Below are positions 36,801 to 49,500 of a stretch of DNA of 64,000 bases, in pieces (position 1 is the stretch's first letter; every line of letters starts with the position of its first letter). Where the stretch lies: NCBI RefSeq assembly GCF_009389715.1, contig NC_052392.1:38993410-39057409 (forward strand). Reading direction: 5' to 3'. The notes below the pieces were generated by a model, which was not told where the DNA came from, searched no databases, and saw only the letters and a list, made by a program, of their open reading frames with translations. This DNA comes from Phoenix dactylifera. Lineage: Eukaryota > Streptophyta > Magnoliopsida > Arecales > Arecaceae. The translations under genes and the position numbers were made by a program.

Positions 36801-39472
36801 CTGGATCAGCGTGGAATCCGGTACCGGTAGTTTATCGTTGGAGAACCGGTATGGGACCGGTACAAGACCGGTACGAGACCAGTACGGGACTGTATGGGAC
36901 TAGTACGTACCGGTCTGGGCTGCCACCGGTACGCCGACCGGTACCGGTACGGCGGACCTTGCGTCCCAGTCCCAGTCTTGTAATTTGTAAAATTAACGGA
37001 CAAAGACCTAGTCAAAAGTGTAGCACAAAAATTGCAAGTCAGTCCAAGTCACACCAAGGGTATCCAACAGAGAGTAAAATAAAAAACATGATTTTCTGCA
37101 ACCTCCGAAGTCGCAACCCAAAAGGCATATAAAAAATAGTAAGCAGGTTCACTGTTCCTCCACTTTAGCAGGGACATTGTTCTGCACTTGCAAAGGGTTG
37201 TCCACTAATTATCTATTGAAGATGGAAAGGCTTACCTATTTGTCTATCGCATATAATAGAAATACTTGGTATAAGATGTCAAGGATGATAGGACACTGAG
37301 TGGTAAATTTCTTAATGAACTATGATTATTCTTGACAAATCAGTAATAAAAGATAGTTGTTTGAAAATGGGTGTAAGTATTAGGAAGCAGGTGACCAAGC
37401 AGGTACACAACCATAGGAAAGAATTTTTAGCGACCAGGCACAAATGCACATCACAAAATCTTGATTCATTGTTTTTGATCCCTATAGATTTCTCCCTTTT
37501 TCTTTCCTCTTCTTGATCGAAGATTTGCAGTTATATCTTATGCGTAAACAAAGCTCAATTAGGTGCTGGTCACTGAATTGTTCATGGCTACTAAAGCTTT
37601 TTCCAGTTTTCTAAAGACTCAAGAGTTGGAGAATCCAGTTAACAATGAGCTTTAACTTTTGTTCTTTGAGGCTTGAAAGTATCATTATAATCATGAAGAG
37701 TTATCTTTGTTTGATAAACTGCTACTTGTAGAAGGAACCCAAGTGGTATACACATCAGTACATGTGAAGAGATGATCTTTTACATGTTATTTCCTTCCTA
37801 ATTCTTTGGTTATATAGATTAATGGCTTTGAAAATTTAGTGACCGCTCAATCACTTAGATTCCCTTTAGACTTGTTTTGAGTTAAACTCAATTATTGTGA
37901 TGTCATAGGATAGTTCCTACCAGAATAAATAAACGAATAAGTAAGTAAGTAAACGAATAAATAAATAAATAAAAGATGCATTGGCTAGCTTAGTCAAAAG
38001 GATCTAATAGAGTTGATGGAGATTTAAAATGCACAAGACTTAACTAAGGCCCTACTTAGGTTCATATCTGAGATTTCATTAGAAGTTAATAGCTAGGTTG
38101 AACTTTTACAGAATGACTTGTAATTGGCTGAATCTCAACTAGGGCTTTGGAATGTATGGTTAAAATTAGCCTTAAAGTGGTTTAGGTGAAAGGATAACTT
38201 AATTCTAGTGCTTGCTGCAAATTTCTGGAAAATTGGGATTTTGTTTTGAAATATGAAGATTGATCAGGTGACAAGTAAAATATGTAAATCACAGGGAAGA
38301 TGCAAACAATTAAAGTTTTAGGTTTGATCAAAGGGAAAGGCCTTGATTTCAGATCGAAACAATGAGAGCATCTCAGAGAATAGAAAAAGGGGGTAAAGGA
38401 AAGATAAGAATCATAAAATATATAGTGGACGCACTCCATACCTAAAAATTGGTCTTGGACATTCAAGTTGCATAGTTTTGATCAGTGGCTTCACACCAAC
38501 AGAGGGTTTTTTTTTTTTTTCTCAAAGCAATAGAACACCTGCAATTTCACTAAACTTCTTCATAAAATCTAATCAAGGGATGAGGTGATTACTAGAATGC
38601 CCCTCTTTTTCCTAAAGGCCAAGACTTCAAAAGAAATTTGTCGAGGTTTTACATGAAACTATTATCTGTAAAGGTTGCTAAGAAATCTGTCAAGACATTC
38701 CCTTGCCATCCATGATCATAGATCAAGATTTTACATCTCAAATGAAATTTTAGTAGTTCTGTCTGCAACTTGTATTCCACAAAGAACCAGATCAATATTG
38801 AATGTTACCAACTGACATAGGGAAAAGGTCTAAACAAAATTTGTTCTGGCTTCCCATCTTTGTTCAGCTGGCCAGAATTGGAATAGCGTTGGTGGTTGTG
38901 TTCATTACTGACTGGTTTTGACTTAGGTACGTTTGGGCTTCTTTCTGGAAAACCTGTCTTAGCTTAAGTTTATTTATCTTAGTATGTATGTACTGAAAAT
39001 GGATATGTGCTGCAAGTAGAACCTCCATGATTAAGTTAGTAGAGACTAGAGAGTCTGTTGTAAGCCAAAGTTTAGGGTGCAGATCTAATTTTTATTTATC
39101 CAAACTTTTGGATTGGTGGTTTTGTTGTCAATTAAACTAGTATAGTTATAATCTTCCTGGCTCTGTTAAATTGTTCTTAATTTTAATTCATTCTATGCAA
39201 TGCCATCTGATAGCTTTCATTTCTTTGCAGGTCTAGGCGACGATCCATCACCTTCCAAGGATGCAACAAAAGCTGATGCCCATTCTAATTCTAGTAGCAC
39301 AACAGGACTTGAGATACTATATATATGTCTTGGAGTTGCCGGTTTTGGGATATTGTCTATTTTCCTTTTCAAGCATTGGCAGAAAAAGAAGAGGGAGGAG
39401 CGACATGCACGCCTCTTAAGGCTGTTTGAAGAGGATGATGAGCTTGAGCTTGAACTTGGTCTTCAGAATTGA
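33802..39472 (+). CDS. Small single-pass membrane protein (105 aa), unrecognised family
   Basis: Exon 1 is 33802-33877, starting at the first ATG (in-frame codons upstream lack one), with donor TCAG/GTTTGC. Exon 2 is 39231-39472 after TTTGCAG; both meet in phase 1 to give ...FISG-LGDDPSPSKD. The 105-residue protein has a basic N terminus and a hydrophobic stretch (about residues 13-26, RFVLLAAICLQFISG) that looks like a signal peptide. A short hydrophilic Ser/Asp-rich segment follows with an NSS glycosylation sequon at residue 45, then a transmembrane helix (about 51-73, GLEILYICLGVAGFGILSIF). The cytosolic tail starts with a basic stretch (HWQKKKREERHARLL) and ends acidic (FEEDDELELELGLQN). 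This predicts a type I topology in the secretory pathway. The 5353-bp intron is very long for so small a protein. Function unknown. Confidence 0.78.
34972..35196. mobile_element. Tourist-like (PIF/Harbinger) MITE, 225 bp
   Basis: Flanked by TTA at 34969-34971 and 35197-35199. The ends are GGGCTTGTTCGGATGATT and, on the other strand, GAGCCTGTTTGGATGATT. The whole element folds back on itself: TAGGATTACAGGCT..TAGGCCTATATTCAT on the left pairs with its inverse on the right. The 3-bp TTA duplication, terminal inverted repeats and small palindromic body are diagnostic of Tourist-type MITEs. It lies in the long intron of the membrane-protein gene. Confidence 0.85.
36770..36965. repeat. GTACCGG-rich dispersed repeat
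   Basis: Very dense in CCGGTAC, GGTACC and ACCGGTA words (over a dozen within 190 bp), in direct and inverted order and partly in periodic ACCGGTA(C/T)GGGA-type units. Same flavour as 3311-3485. It lies in the intron of the membrane-protein gene. Confidence 0.65.
37925..37972 (+). repeat. (AATA)n/(AAGT)n microsatellite
   Basis: Imperfect tetranucleotide run, AATAAACGAATAAGTAAGTAAGT followed by AATAAATAAATAAATAAA, in the intron of the membrane-protein gene. Confidence 0.9.
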
Positions 39473-42400
39473 GAACTTGATCATCAATTGATGGTAATGC
39501 TATGGGTGAGATAGTACCTCTGAAATCTAGATTCAATTGTGAGTAAAGTTACTAGCGTTATCATCAGGATCATAATTGGGCATGAGTGTAATTTATGAAT
39601 TGCAGGTCTTTTGTTCTTCCTGAAAATGCAAGTTAAATTGTTTCATTGCATATTGCAAAAAAAATATCTTTCCTTGCGGTTATTTTGGAAAATAACCCCA
39701 TTATCAGCCATGATATATACTCACTTTTGAAAATGGTTTCTCCGTGATAGGCACGAACAGGTTTTTTTTAATTTTATTTTAATGTTGATATTATAAAGTC
39801 AGGATACATTTTTAGCAGTTTAAACACAATTCAGTTTGAAGTGGAAGGAAGTGAACTTGACAGTTAAATGAAATACATAATTGATCTTAAACTATTGATT
39901 TGGGCCTGCTATGTAGCTAACTGCTTACTCAATTTTGGTTAGAGGTTATGACAAACAAGCTGGAGCAATAAGAAAGCAACTCATTGTAACACATTTCAAT
40001 TTCTCCTAGAATTCTACTTTTATTAATCATCTATTCTAACTAAAGCAACTCACTGTAACACATTTCAATTTCTTCCATAATTTTACTTTTATTAGTCATC
40101 TATTCTAACTTGAACTCCAAATTGAAGAAGTCCCTTTGGTAGTATCCCTTCAAATTGCTGAACCATTAGGTGTCATTTGTGCATCTGATTCATTTCTCCC
40201 TATCTGAGCATTTCTTTCTCAAGAAAGACCTATGTGGACATTTCATTCACCAATCCGTTCATTCCATGTCCTTCATGCTTCCCAATACCCAAAATCATCC
40301 TCCTTGCAAAGTTTTATTTGGATGATATCTGGCCTTCTACTAGCCTGGACTCCTTTAGAGACAAATTCTCCTACAGTGGACAAGGTTAATTGCACTTTTT
40401 CCTGATCTTTTTTCCAATATAAACAATCACTACTTCCTGTACCCGGTTATTTTGCTGACACTGACTCATGCACCTTTGTTGCAGAAGTACATACGCATGA
40501 CATTGTCATGATAACATGCACATTGATCCTTTTGGCCTCACTTGGCTCCGTAGATGTATATTATTTAGGAAATTGAACAGATATCAAGTATTCTTCTTTC
40601 CCGTGATTAATATGAAGAGGGGAACTTTCGTCTCAAGAAAATTGCTTATGTAATCTTTCTACAGGACATATTGCAATTACTTCTGTGTCTATCCTTTATT
40701 TTAACCCTATCATGGCGATTTCTAATACAATTTTTGTTTAAATTACTTGCAGGTTTCGGTCTCCATTCATTAAATGTTCTCCATTGTTAGTGAATAGTGA
40801 TTGTTAGAATTTTGTTGTATCCGAAAGTTTTAAGCTACCTGCAGATGAGATCAGATGTATTTCATTTTTCTGTATCTAATATAATGATGTGATTGATTAG
40901 GAATTCTTCCAGTAAATGGGGATTCCCATTCTATTTTCATTCTGCAAATTGATCTGAATTTGTACAAATGCACGAGTAATTCTCACACTGCAGGGTCCAG
41001 GTACTACATTTTGATGTATATGCATGTTTTGTATAGATGAGTTTGTTTCCATTTATTCATGATGTGAGGACAAGCTTGAATGATTAAGCCAGTTGTGTTT
41101 CTCTGAGTTTATTTATCATATTGCACTGATGAATTTTAAAATGAAAAATACCACACAATGAATGTAAGATGATTAATAACTTTTGTTATCTCTGAAAGTT
41201 TTATATTCTAGGTTTCATCGGCAGGCTTTTTTTGGGGCGCTTCCGTTACGACGACTAATATCTTTGTTTTTCCTTTTTCTCTAATGATACCATCGTTACA
41301 CATAGATCATTTGAATAGTTTGCTTTTCTCTAAAGAGGAAACTATGATGCTGAATTGAGCATGTTCTATATGGCCTTTTCTGGCATAAGCCATCTATGCT
41401 TCTGATGGTGGATAGATGGTTGGGTAATGATGTTTGACATGCTTTTGATTCCCATGCCTCCATTATAATTGTCTAAGACATAGGATTCAATAGTATCATA
41501 TTTGGTGAGAGGGATAGAGTATATTCTTATTTAAGGTTGTTCTCCTGACTGGATTCATATTCCCTTTTTTTCTAAGTATGATGCTGGTAGATGGTTTGAT
41601 TATCATGTAGCTCATTTTTTAAGTATTATACTTACTGCAGACACTGTAACCTTGGAATCTATCAGAAATTTGCTCAGATCAATGCTTGCATATTTTTTTG
41701 TGGAGTGCCAGTTGAGTTATTCAGAAAGAGTGGTAGTGCATTTCCTCATCATTCATTTACTCTGAGGTAATTTTGAGGGAAAGTGGCTTTATTGTTGAAA
41801 GTGCTTATATTCAATGCCCTGAAGTAATTTTTACATAAAGAAAATCAGAAACCGGCATTGGGTTACTGTGGTCAGGTAGTGCAATAGTTTTCTGAAGAGA
41901 AATGCTGTTGTCAGAAGAGGAAATTTGATTTGCTCTGCTTAATAATGTCCTCATAATTCTACTACATTTCTGGGCCTCCTATTACTTTCTATCATATATC
42001 ATCAGCTTCAAATGAATATTTAGGTTTGCTGGAAAGAACATTGGCGTATCACTGCTATTGAAGTTTTGTACTGCATTTTAAAAAGTAGGAGACGAGATGT
42101 CAAGGCTTCAGGGATTAAACATCAGAGGATAGACCAGACCTCTGGTTTGAACATGTTTGACATAATTGTTGAAGCTAGAGGAAGTGGGATTAAAGAGATG
42201 TACAAGTTGTAGGTTTTAAGTTCAAAGAACAAATCTATGTGTGCATATCTTAAGTAAATGGGGCCAGTTTTCAGGTTCAAAATAGGTCCAGAACATGGGC
42301 CAAATTCAATGGCATATATTTAAACACCATTGAGTGCATGACACGGCAATGTCATGCACACATGGAAAATGATGAGATGAAAATGTCTTATCAGAGACCA

Positions 42401-42806
42401 GAGTAAATAGCATAGGTACTATTAGTGACAGCATATGATATATTTGTCAGTCCTATTCTAATTTAGTTTTGAACCTTGGTACAGAAGTTCATCCTAAGTT
42501 GGCCTTTGAATAGATTTTTTCCCCTAAACATCCAACTTAAACAGGTTAAGCTGGTCGCATGGGCTGCATTTCCTATCACCATTCATTCAGGGAGGTGAAT
42601 ATTTTATAGGTTCTCTGATCAAGTAGTAGCTATCTGATCAAGTGAGTGCTTGGTTCGTTGGTGTTAGGCTTAATACCGTGGGATAGTATCTTCTGTTTTT
42701 TTCTTTTTGCTTGCTTCTATGATTTCCTTACATAGGGATCAATGTTTTTAGTTGATATCAGCCATTTTGTTTGTTGTCTAGGATCAAAACAAAGCAAATG
42801 TTTTAT
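39473..42806. other. 3' untranslated/flanking region and intergenic DNA
   Basis: A non-coding 3' exon of the membrane-protein gene may start after a TTGCAG at about 40753; this is weak. It contains the 69-bp duplication at 39973-40110. No gene is recognised. Confidence 0.35.
39973..40110 (+). repeat. 69-bp direct tandem duplication
   Basis: Units 39973-40041 and 40042-40110 both run AAAGCAACTCA.TGTAACAC...ATTTCAATTTCT..., TTTTATTA.TCATCTATTCTAACT and differ at only a few positions, so the duplication is relatively young. Confidence 0.92.
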
Positions 42807-42900
42807 GTTGATTCACTTGGTTTGAGATGTGGTTTTTTGGGTTGATTCACTTGGTTTGAGGTGTGATTTTTTATGTTGATTCACTTGGTTTGAGATCTGG
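42807..42900 (+). repeat. 34-bp tandem repeat, nearly three units
   Basis: GTTGATTCACTTGGTTTGAG begins at 42807, 42841 and 42875. The spacer after it (.TGTG.TTTTTT..) varies slightly, and the third unit is truncated. Confidence 0.92.
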
Positions 42901-45343
42901 TTTATGGGGCAGTATGCTGAGAATTATATCATGACTCTTCTTCTTATGCACCACTCATGCAGCACTGATTTGTGTAAAGTTGTCGACAGTATTGATTCAG
43001 TGCGAAAAGGTATCATAATGTTCTCACAACCACACAGAACTGAGGTCTAAAGCAAAGAATATGAATGCCATGTGATTCTCTTGCACCTACAACATGATTT
43101 ACCTTTACTAGGATTCTTATTTGAAAACTGCAACTTGATGTAGTTCACTACCTTCATATCTAAGCTATAATGTTCATTGTCAACCCAAGTTTGCTGCGAA
43201 TTCTTACAAAAAGAACTGTAGAAGACACTACATTGACTCCTGCCTTGTACACTTTGGCTTTCTAAAGTGTCTTCTGTACAGTGTTTCACCAATGAAATCT
43301 GCTTATTTTTGGTTCTGTCCACAAATTACTGTTAGAGATTTGAAAATTTAAGATACAAATGGTACTCTTTCACTGGGGTTCCTGTATGTCGTGCGGTCAT
43401 GAAAAGTTTAGTTCATATTCTGACCTTTATATGTCAATCTTTTAGTTATTAGACATACTTCAAGCCCCTACCTAGTGCTTTAATATCATGAATACAGACC
43501 ATACTTTTGAAGAGTCACTTTAAATGTAGCCTGTTTTACAGATGTGTAGTCTTTCGTTGATGGTCTAGATTGATGTTCCCATGTTCAGTCATCAGTGGAG
43601 ACTGTAGAATCTGGGATTTTAAATTTCAGGTCTTATGCAAGTTAGTTTTAAGCAAACATCTTCCCATTGGTATCTTTCATGTTTTTATTGGTAATGAGAT
43701 GGCTAGATGTTCATTCCAGTTCAGCTACCAGGCTGAATGTCAAGGTCTTGATGCAATAATGTACATTCTTATACCTGAAGGACCGTCATTCTATAATAGT
43801 TACCAGTTTTCACTATGTGAAATTGTCGCCCTCTCCGCTAGCCATTCTATAATTGCTCATTTGTGGATGGAGAAGATTGTTTGGAACTAAAAACATTATA
43901 TGCTAATTTCTACAATATTACTCGTGGGGTCAGCCTGAGTCACTGATGGTTGCTCTATCAATCAATTTCTTCTTCCTTCTTCTAGTAAATTTTTACCCTC
44001 TGATGGTAGGACTAAAATTTGGTACTGATCTCTTTGTCGTCTTCTTTCTTCTTCTTATTCTTCTTCATACCCTCTGCAGAACTAAATTTTGGTACTCATC
44101 CTCATTCTGAAGTTACTGTGTAGTAAATGATGTTAGATTGTAAGTTCTTTCTGGTATCTTAAGACTTTAAATTGACCTGATGGTCCAGGTCAATAGTGTC
44201 ATTTTCAGTATGGCTGTAATCAGGTTCCATGAACTAATTCTCTCTCAATGCCTTTGCCTTTTTCTTTTTGTTTGTGCTCAACTTGCCGACACTTATCATG
44301 CTTTCAGTCAGAGTATCTAATGGCATCTAGGGTGGTACTTTTGAGTTTTGAGCTGGTGATCACCATCAAATATACTGTTCACTTTTTAATAGTGAAAGGT
44401 TTTTTGTAGGATTTACTTTGCCTTCCGATGGTTAATCTCTTATAAACTATATCCCTTGAATTTTTGATGTCTCACTTGTTATAAATCATCTAACATATTT
44501 TGGATTTCTTCCACCTTCCATCTTGGCTGGTATAAAACAATCTCAATTCATCTTTATATCATTCAATCACCTGCATACACAGGTATGACCTTTAAAATTT
44601 TGGTTGCTATTGATAATTACTTTAAAGGAACTTGGCCGCTAAGCTCTCTTGTCTTATACAAAATCTCAATGAAAAACTGAAGCTATATCTATTTCTTAAA
44701 TATGTTAAAAGTAGGTATGGTGTGATCCCAAAACTTCTAGTTGCTAATCAGAATTGTGTCATTACTGGGACAAGCCTGTACTCGAGAAAAATGATGCGAT
44801 TTAATAAGGTTGTTAGACCAATTTTGCTAACTGCATTGTGCTATACCAACTTTATGGATCACAGTAATGCAAACCACATCCACCACCTCTCAAAATTATG
44901 CTCATTTCTGGGGCCACATCCTTTGTCTATTCGTTTATGTTTAGTTTCCTTGGTCCTCTGAGTGATGGAGATGCTGCTTACCTTAACCTGGCAATGAAAA
45001 GGACCCTCTCTTTCTCTCTCACACCCGGATAGCTATCATCTTGGTAGGTTTTGGATGTGTGTGGGGCTGCTTGAATTTGCCTACAGACAACAGATGTCAT
45101 TGATCATCAACAACCAGTGAAAGTATGGCGATCCTCATCATGAACTCTCTATGAAGGGAAATGTTTTATGGAAATTGATTTGCTTTTGTTAATGTTAAAA
45201 GTGGACACCAATAACTTTACTAAAAACATCCCACTTTATCCTAAAATATGATTTTTAAACTTTAAATAAATAGTATGTTAGTCCTAGTAGTTGCCTTTAA
45301 CACAAGTAGTTTAGAGATGATAACTACTCAAGTTTGTGAATGT

Positions 45344-45374
<31 letters not shown>

Positions 45375-45949
45375 CAAAATCTTTTCACTGCTTCTAAAAT
45401 TTATTTATGTTCCTGGGATTTTTTCATCTTGTTGCTTCTAGCATGTCGGCAAACTTCGTGTATCAAGCTTAAGAAAAAACCTGAAAAATTAGAAATTAAT
45501 TTATGCTAAGCATACCATTTAAGATATTTTTTTAGGGACAATAATTTTTTCATCTTTGTGAAAATATTGTTTTCAAGATACAAAACTCACACTTCCTACA
45601 TTTTAGGCTGCACCCCAAGTATAGCACACTAATATCACATACTTGCTAAGTTGTAAGAGAAAGAACGGTTATAAAAATGAAGAGATAAGTTGTAAGAATG
45701 AAGAGGAGAGTTATCATTATGTGCCAAAAAAAATAAAAATAAAATAAAATAAATGCGACTCTTTGTCAAAAAAAAAAAAAAACTGCCAGTAAAAATTCTA
45801 AATTTTCTCCCAATAAACTTTATTCCTAAAAGAAAACAACCAGTCAAAATTCAAAATAAAACAGCTTCTAATAGATAAAAAATAAAAAATGTTATTTCAG
45901 AAATGAGAAAACTCTAACATACATGCCTTTTTAATATAGTTTAATCCAA
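42901..45949. other. AT-rich intergenic DNA
   Basis: It includes a (GA)n microsatellite at about 45343-45371 and T- and A-runs. No coding region is supported; the 106-, 109- and 91-codon open frames here show no domain. Confidence 0.35.
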
Positions 45950-46560
45950 GATCTACCATGCTGGTACCAGAGTCCGTATCAGTTGGCTGGCAGCACAATT
46001 TGATACGCCCCCATGTCGTTTCATTCGAATCCGTACCGATACAGTAGAGAGGGCGAGAGAGTGGGATAGAGAGAACGGGAGACAGAAAAAGAGAGTGAGA
46101 GGGAGGGAGGAAGGGAGATGGAGGGAGGGTCGCCGGAGGGGCCTGGAAGGGCCGGAGCAGGAGCTCTGCTCTTAGGACCTCTATTTCATTTGGGCTTCTT
46201 TTTTTATTTTGAAAATTTTAAGTTAAGTCAGCAAGCGACCTAAATTTTAAGTGAAGTCGGCAAACCCCTTGCCGATTTCACTTAAAATTTTTAAATAAAA
46301 AAAAGGACCCTCACGGACCTTTGCTTCAAATAAAATAGGGATTTGGAGGACAGAGCCTCTGCTCCGACCCTTCAGGCCACTCTAATGCCCTATGGAGGCT
46401 TACGGCGACCCTCCCTCTCTCTCCCTTTCTCTAGAGGCTCCGCCCCTTCTGGCTACTCCAACGCCCTATAGAGGCTTCCGGCAGCCCTCCCTGCCTCTCA
46501 TTTCTTCCTCTTTCTCTTTCTTTCTTTCTTTTTTCTTCCTGCCGACTTACTATTTTGAAT
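45950..46560. mobile_element. Composite repeat: GTACC-type head, GA-rich arm and foldback hairpin
   Basis: Begins with GGTACCAGAGTCCGTATCAG and CCGTACCGATACAG text, then a long GA-rich purine stretch (46045-46130). Next comes an inverted repeat: about 46126-46250 (GAGGGTCGCCGG, GGAGCAG.AGCTCTG, TATTTCATTTG, TTTTAAGTGAA) pairs with 46256-46412 read backwards. A partial second copy of CCCTATAGAGGCTTCCGGCA.CCCTCC follows at about 46466-46495. Its head and purine arm match the reverse strand of 3700-3965. No coding capacity. It may be a non-autonomous transposon, and its transcript could form a long hairpin. Confidence 0.55.
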
Positions 46561-49500
46561 ATCAAAACTGTCTCAGTCCACTGTCGGCAGCAAAGCTCTC
46601 TCTAGGCATAAGTGTTGGATTGCATACAAAAGCACAATAAAAGCTCATCATAATTACATAATTAGTGGAATCTTTCATAGGAGAGTATACGTTCTCGCAA
46701 CCCAGCAGGCGACTACCCATGAATAGCTTTGCTCGGCATGAGACGAGCCATAAATCTTTTGTTTTTTCTTGGCATATACATATACATGTACACATAGACA
46801 TACATATAATAGGATTGGACAGGAAGAGAAGAGGGAAATAATAAAGAAAAATCACAGAAATGTCCTAAATGGGAAAACACTCTCTTACCATTACAGGCCC
46901 AACAAAAGTATGGTCTAACAAAATAAACTGATAGAAACCTTGATCACCAGTGCATGAAATATAGCCAAGAAATATGAGAACTGGTTAGCTTTATTATCTT
47001 CTCTAGAAAAGCACAAGGCATGTCCTATGCACATTTAGACACAAAAATATGAGATTTTATCAACAATTTGAATTTTTTTGGTGGATAAACTTAGAAAAGA
47101 AATGAGACTACCCAGAGATAAATACCACACATGTTGTAAAGCAACTACACATAACTTTTTCAATATTTACCAAAGTAAGAAGCTGAAACTAGCTAGAACA
47201 TTGATATCATTTTGCTAGAAAAATGAATCGAATAATGATTTCAATTTTTAGTTTATAGATGCATGTTTCAACGTTTTCAGGATTTATCGATAAGCGAATT
47301 TAGATACTACCTAGGTAGCATGATCATATCATGCTGTCTGCGAGACACTGCACTCATTTCGATTCGAGATGACTCAGACGAGCAATACATGTCTCCTAAA
47401 TTTTAAACTGACAACTGTTAAATGATTTTAGAATTTCAACAAATATGTGTTAATAATCGAAGTAACACACATCCAGTGGGAGTATCTGGATGGGGGTAGC
47501 ATCATCTGGCTACCTGTATGCAAGTGATCAATATGTATTTTCCAAAATATGCACTACTTTAGTAGACTTCATTGGACCTTGTAGCAAATTGCAACACACA
47601 AGGTAATGTGACCTTGAATTCCAACAAACATTTTAGATTATAAACTTATATGACCCACCATGGGCGAGAGAGGTGTAACAACTCGAGACTTCACCCAAAA
47701 TGGCTAGCCGAAAGGTATTGTTTGGGTTTCTTGATCCTGTATAAGTACCCAAGATCTACCCAGCGAATAACCGATGTGGGACTAAACACATGCTCGTATG
47801 GATCCTCACGGGAGGTTTTCCATATTTTCTTGCTGCTTCTAGAGGCTTGGCATACACTTACATATCTAACAAGTTCACATAGGAACAGCAAATTGCTTGA
47901 AATAAAGATTGCTTGATCTAAACCAAATTGTTTAGGGCTGCAGTAAGAAAGGAGATAGGTGAAACTGAAGAAGGGGGCAGGGAATCAAGATAACCCCCTT
48001 TTTTTTCTGTTGAGGAAAATAGGGAGGTAGAAGACCACCCAAAGGTTGTTTAGAGGAAATACTTACAAATCAGCTACAAGCTGAATGGTTGACAACTCAT
48101 AGAAGAAAGAGTATAAAGCAAGGAACCAGATTGACAAGATATCAGGCAGCAGAGAGGCTAGAGGTTATCTTCTTAACTCTTAACCAAATTTTTCTAAAAT
48201 CAGGTAGGAGGAGGTTGTGGTCACAGAGGGTAGACCAATCATTGAACAAATGCAATGCATCCGAAGCCACCGAGGCGATCGAGTGCCTCTTGTTAAGGAC
48301 TAGCCTAGCCTCTTGCTGAACTGAATTGGAAAAAGCTCTTGCATTAAAAGTTTTAATAGTCAGCATTTTCGTATGGTCAGATAACCCGGCACTAACAAGA
48401 AAGACTATTCACATGGAGGGATGACCCGCTGATGCCCCAAACCGTAATGCAAACAAAGAGAGGGTCGCTCTGACACTTGAATACCAGCAAGTGCAATAAA
48501 GAAGTAGGGACGATGAATTAGAATTCCCATGTATGTGTGCCTGTGTATCACACACACAGAGAGAGAGAGAGAGAGAGATTGCATGAAAGTCCTCACAACA
48601 TATGACCTCTCCAAAACCAAGTCCAATATCCAGTGATTGGCTCTTTTATACAAAGAGTGATGCACGAGAAATAGAAGACACGGAGGTGGGAAGCTTGATC
48701 CATGCATGCATGAATATATATGATGTGAGAGAGGCCATGAAGCTGAAGAAAGGTCCATAGCCACAGATGCAATAAAAGAACATGGTTGGGATGTTAAGTC
48801 ACAGTAAATGGTGAAAAGAAGATGGTGCAACTATAAGGGGAACTAGTTTGAGTAGTTCATCTTTTTAGGACCACACTGCAAGGCGGAGAGTCAGTGCTAT
48901 GTCAGTCATTTAGAGTCTCTGTCTTCTCTCTCTTTCAAGAAAAAGAAACGTCATCTAGAGTTTGCAGAAGTTTTGATGTTTTACAAATGTTGGTCTAGTT
49001 CAGTTCATGAACAATAATGTTTAGTGATTGAGGATGTGAATTGTAGAATGACTTCAAATTTTAGAGTCTCTATATGCACCTTAGGAGTTCAAAATTTTCC
49101 CGAGTTTTCTTTAAAGGTTTCCAGTGTTCCTTATCTAAAAACAGTCTGATTTTTAATTTGATACTACAAGTATACTGCAAATTAGAGGCAAAAAAATCTA
49201 GATAACACAAAGGAACAAATAACAACATGTTTTTAATTAGGCAAGCAAATGAGTACATATTCTTCACTGCTTTAATCCAGGAACATGATCAAAGGTTAAA
49301 AATGCTTGTCCCTTGCTATATATTCTCTACCAAAAAAAACTCAAGGACAATAGGCTTAAATCCTCATGGCCTGTGTATTTTGTGATATATAGTGAAACTG
49401 GAGTTCAATTGTTCTACAGTCCTAATGAGATCATAGGGGTGCAATTCCTGTGTCCTTGCACTCAGGGAAAAAGCTTTGTGCCCCAGAAAGATTATATCGA

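Larger units (their letters stand above)
33878..39230. other. Single 5.35-kb intron of the membrane-protein gene
   Basis: It contains the MITE, the GTACCGG-rich repeat and the microsatellite listed separately. No other coding exon with compatible splice sites was noticed. Its acceptor is TTTCTTTGCAG and its donor GTTTGCG. Confidence 0.6.

Noticed and set aside
48142..48366. 74-codon minus-strand frame with protein-like composition
   Set aside because: Looks coding-like, but I could not place it in any family and saw no convincing splice partners.
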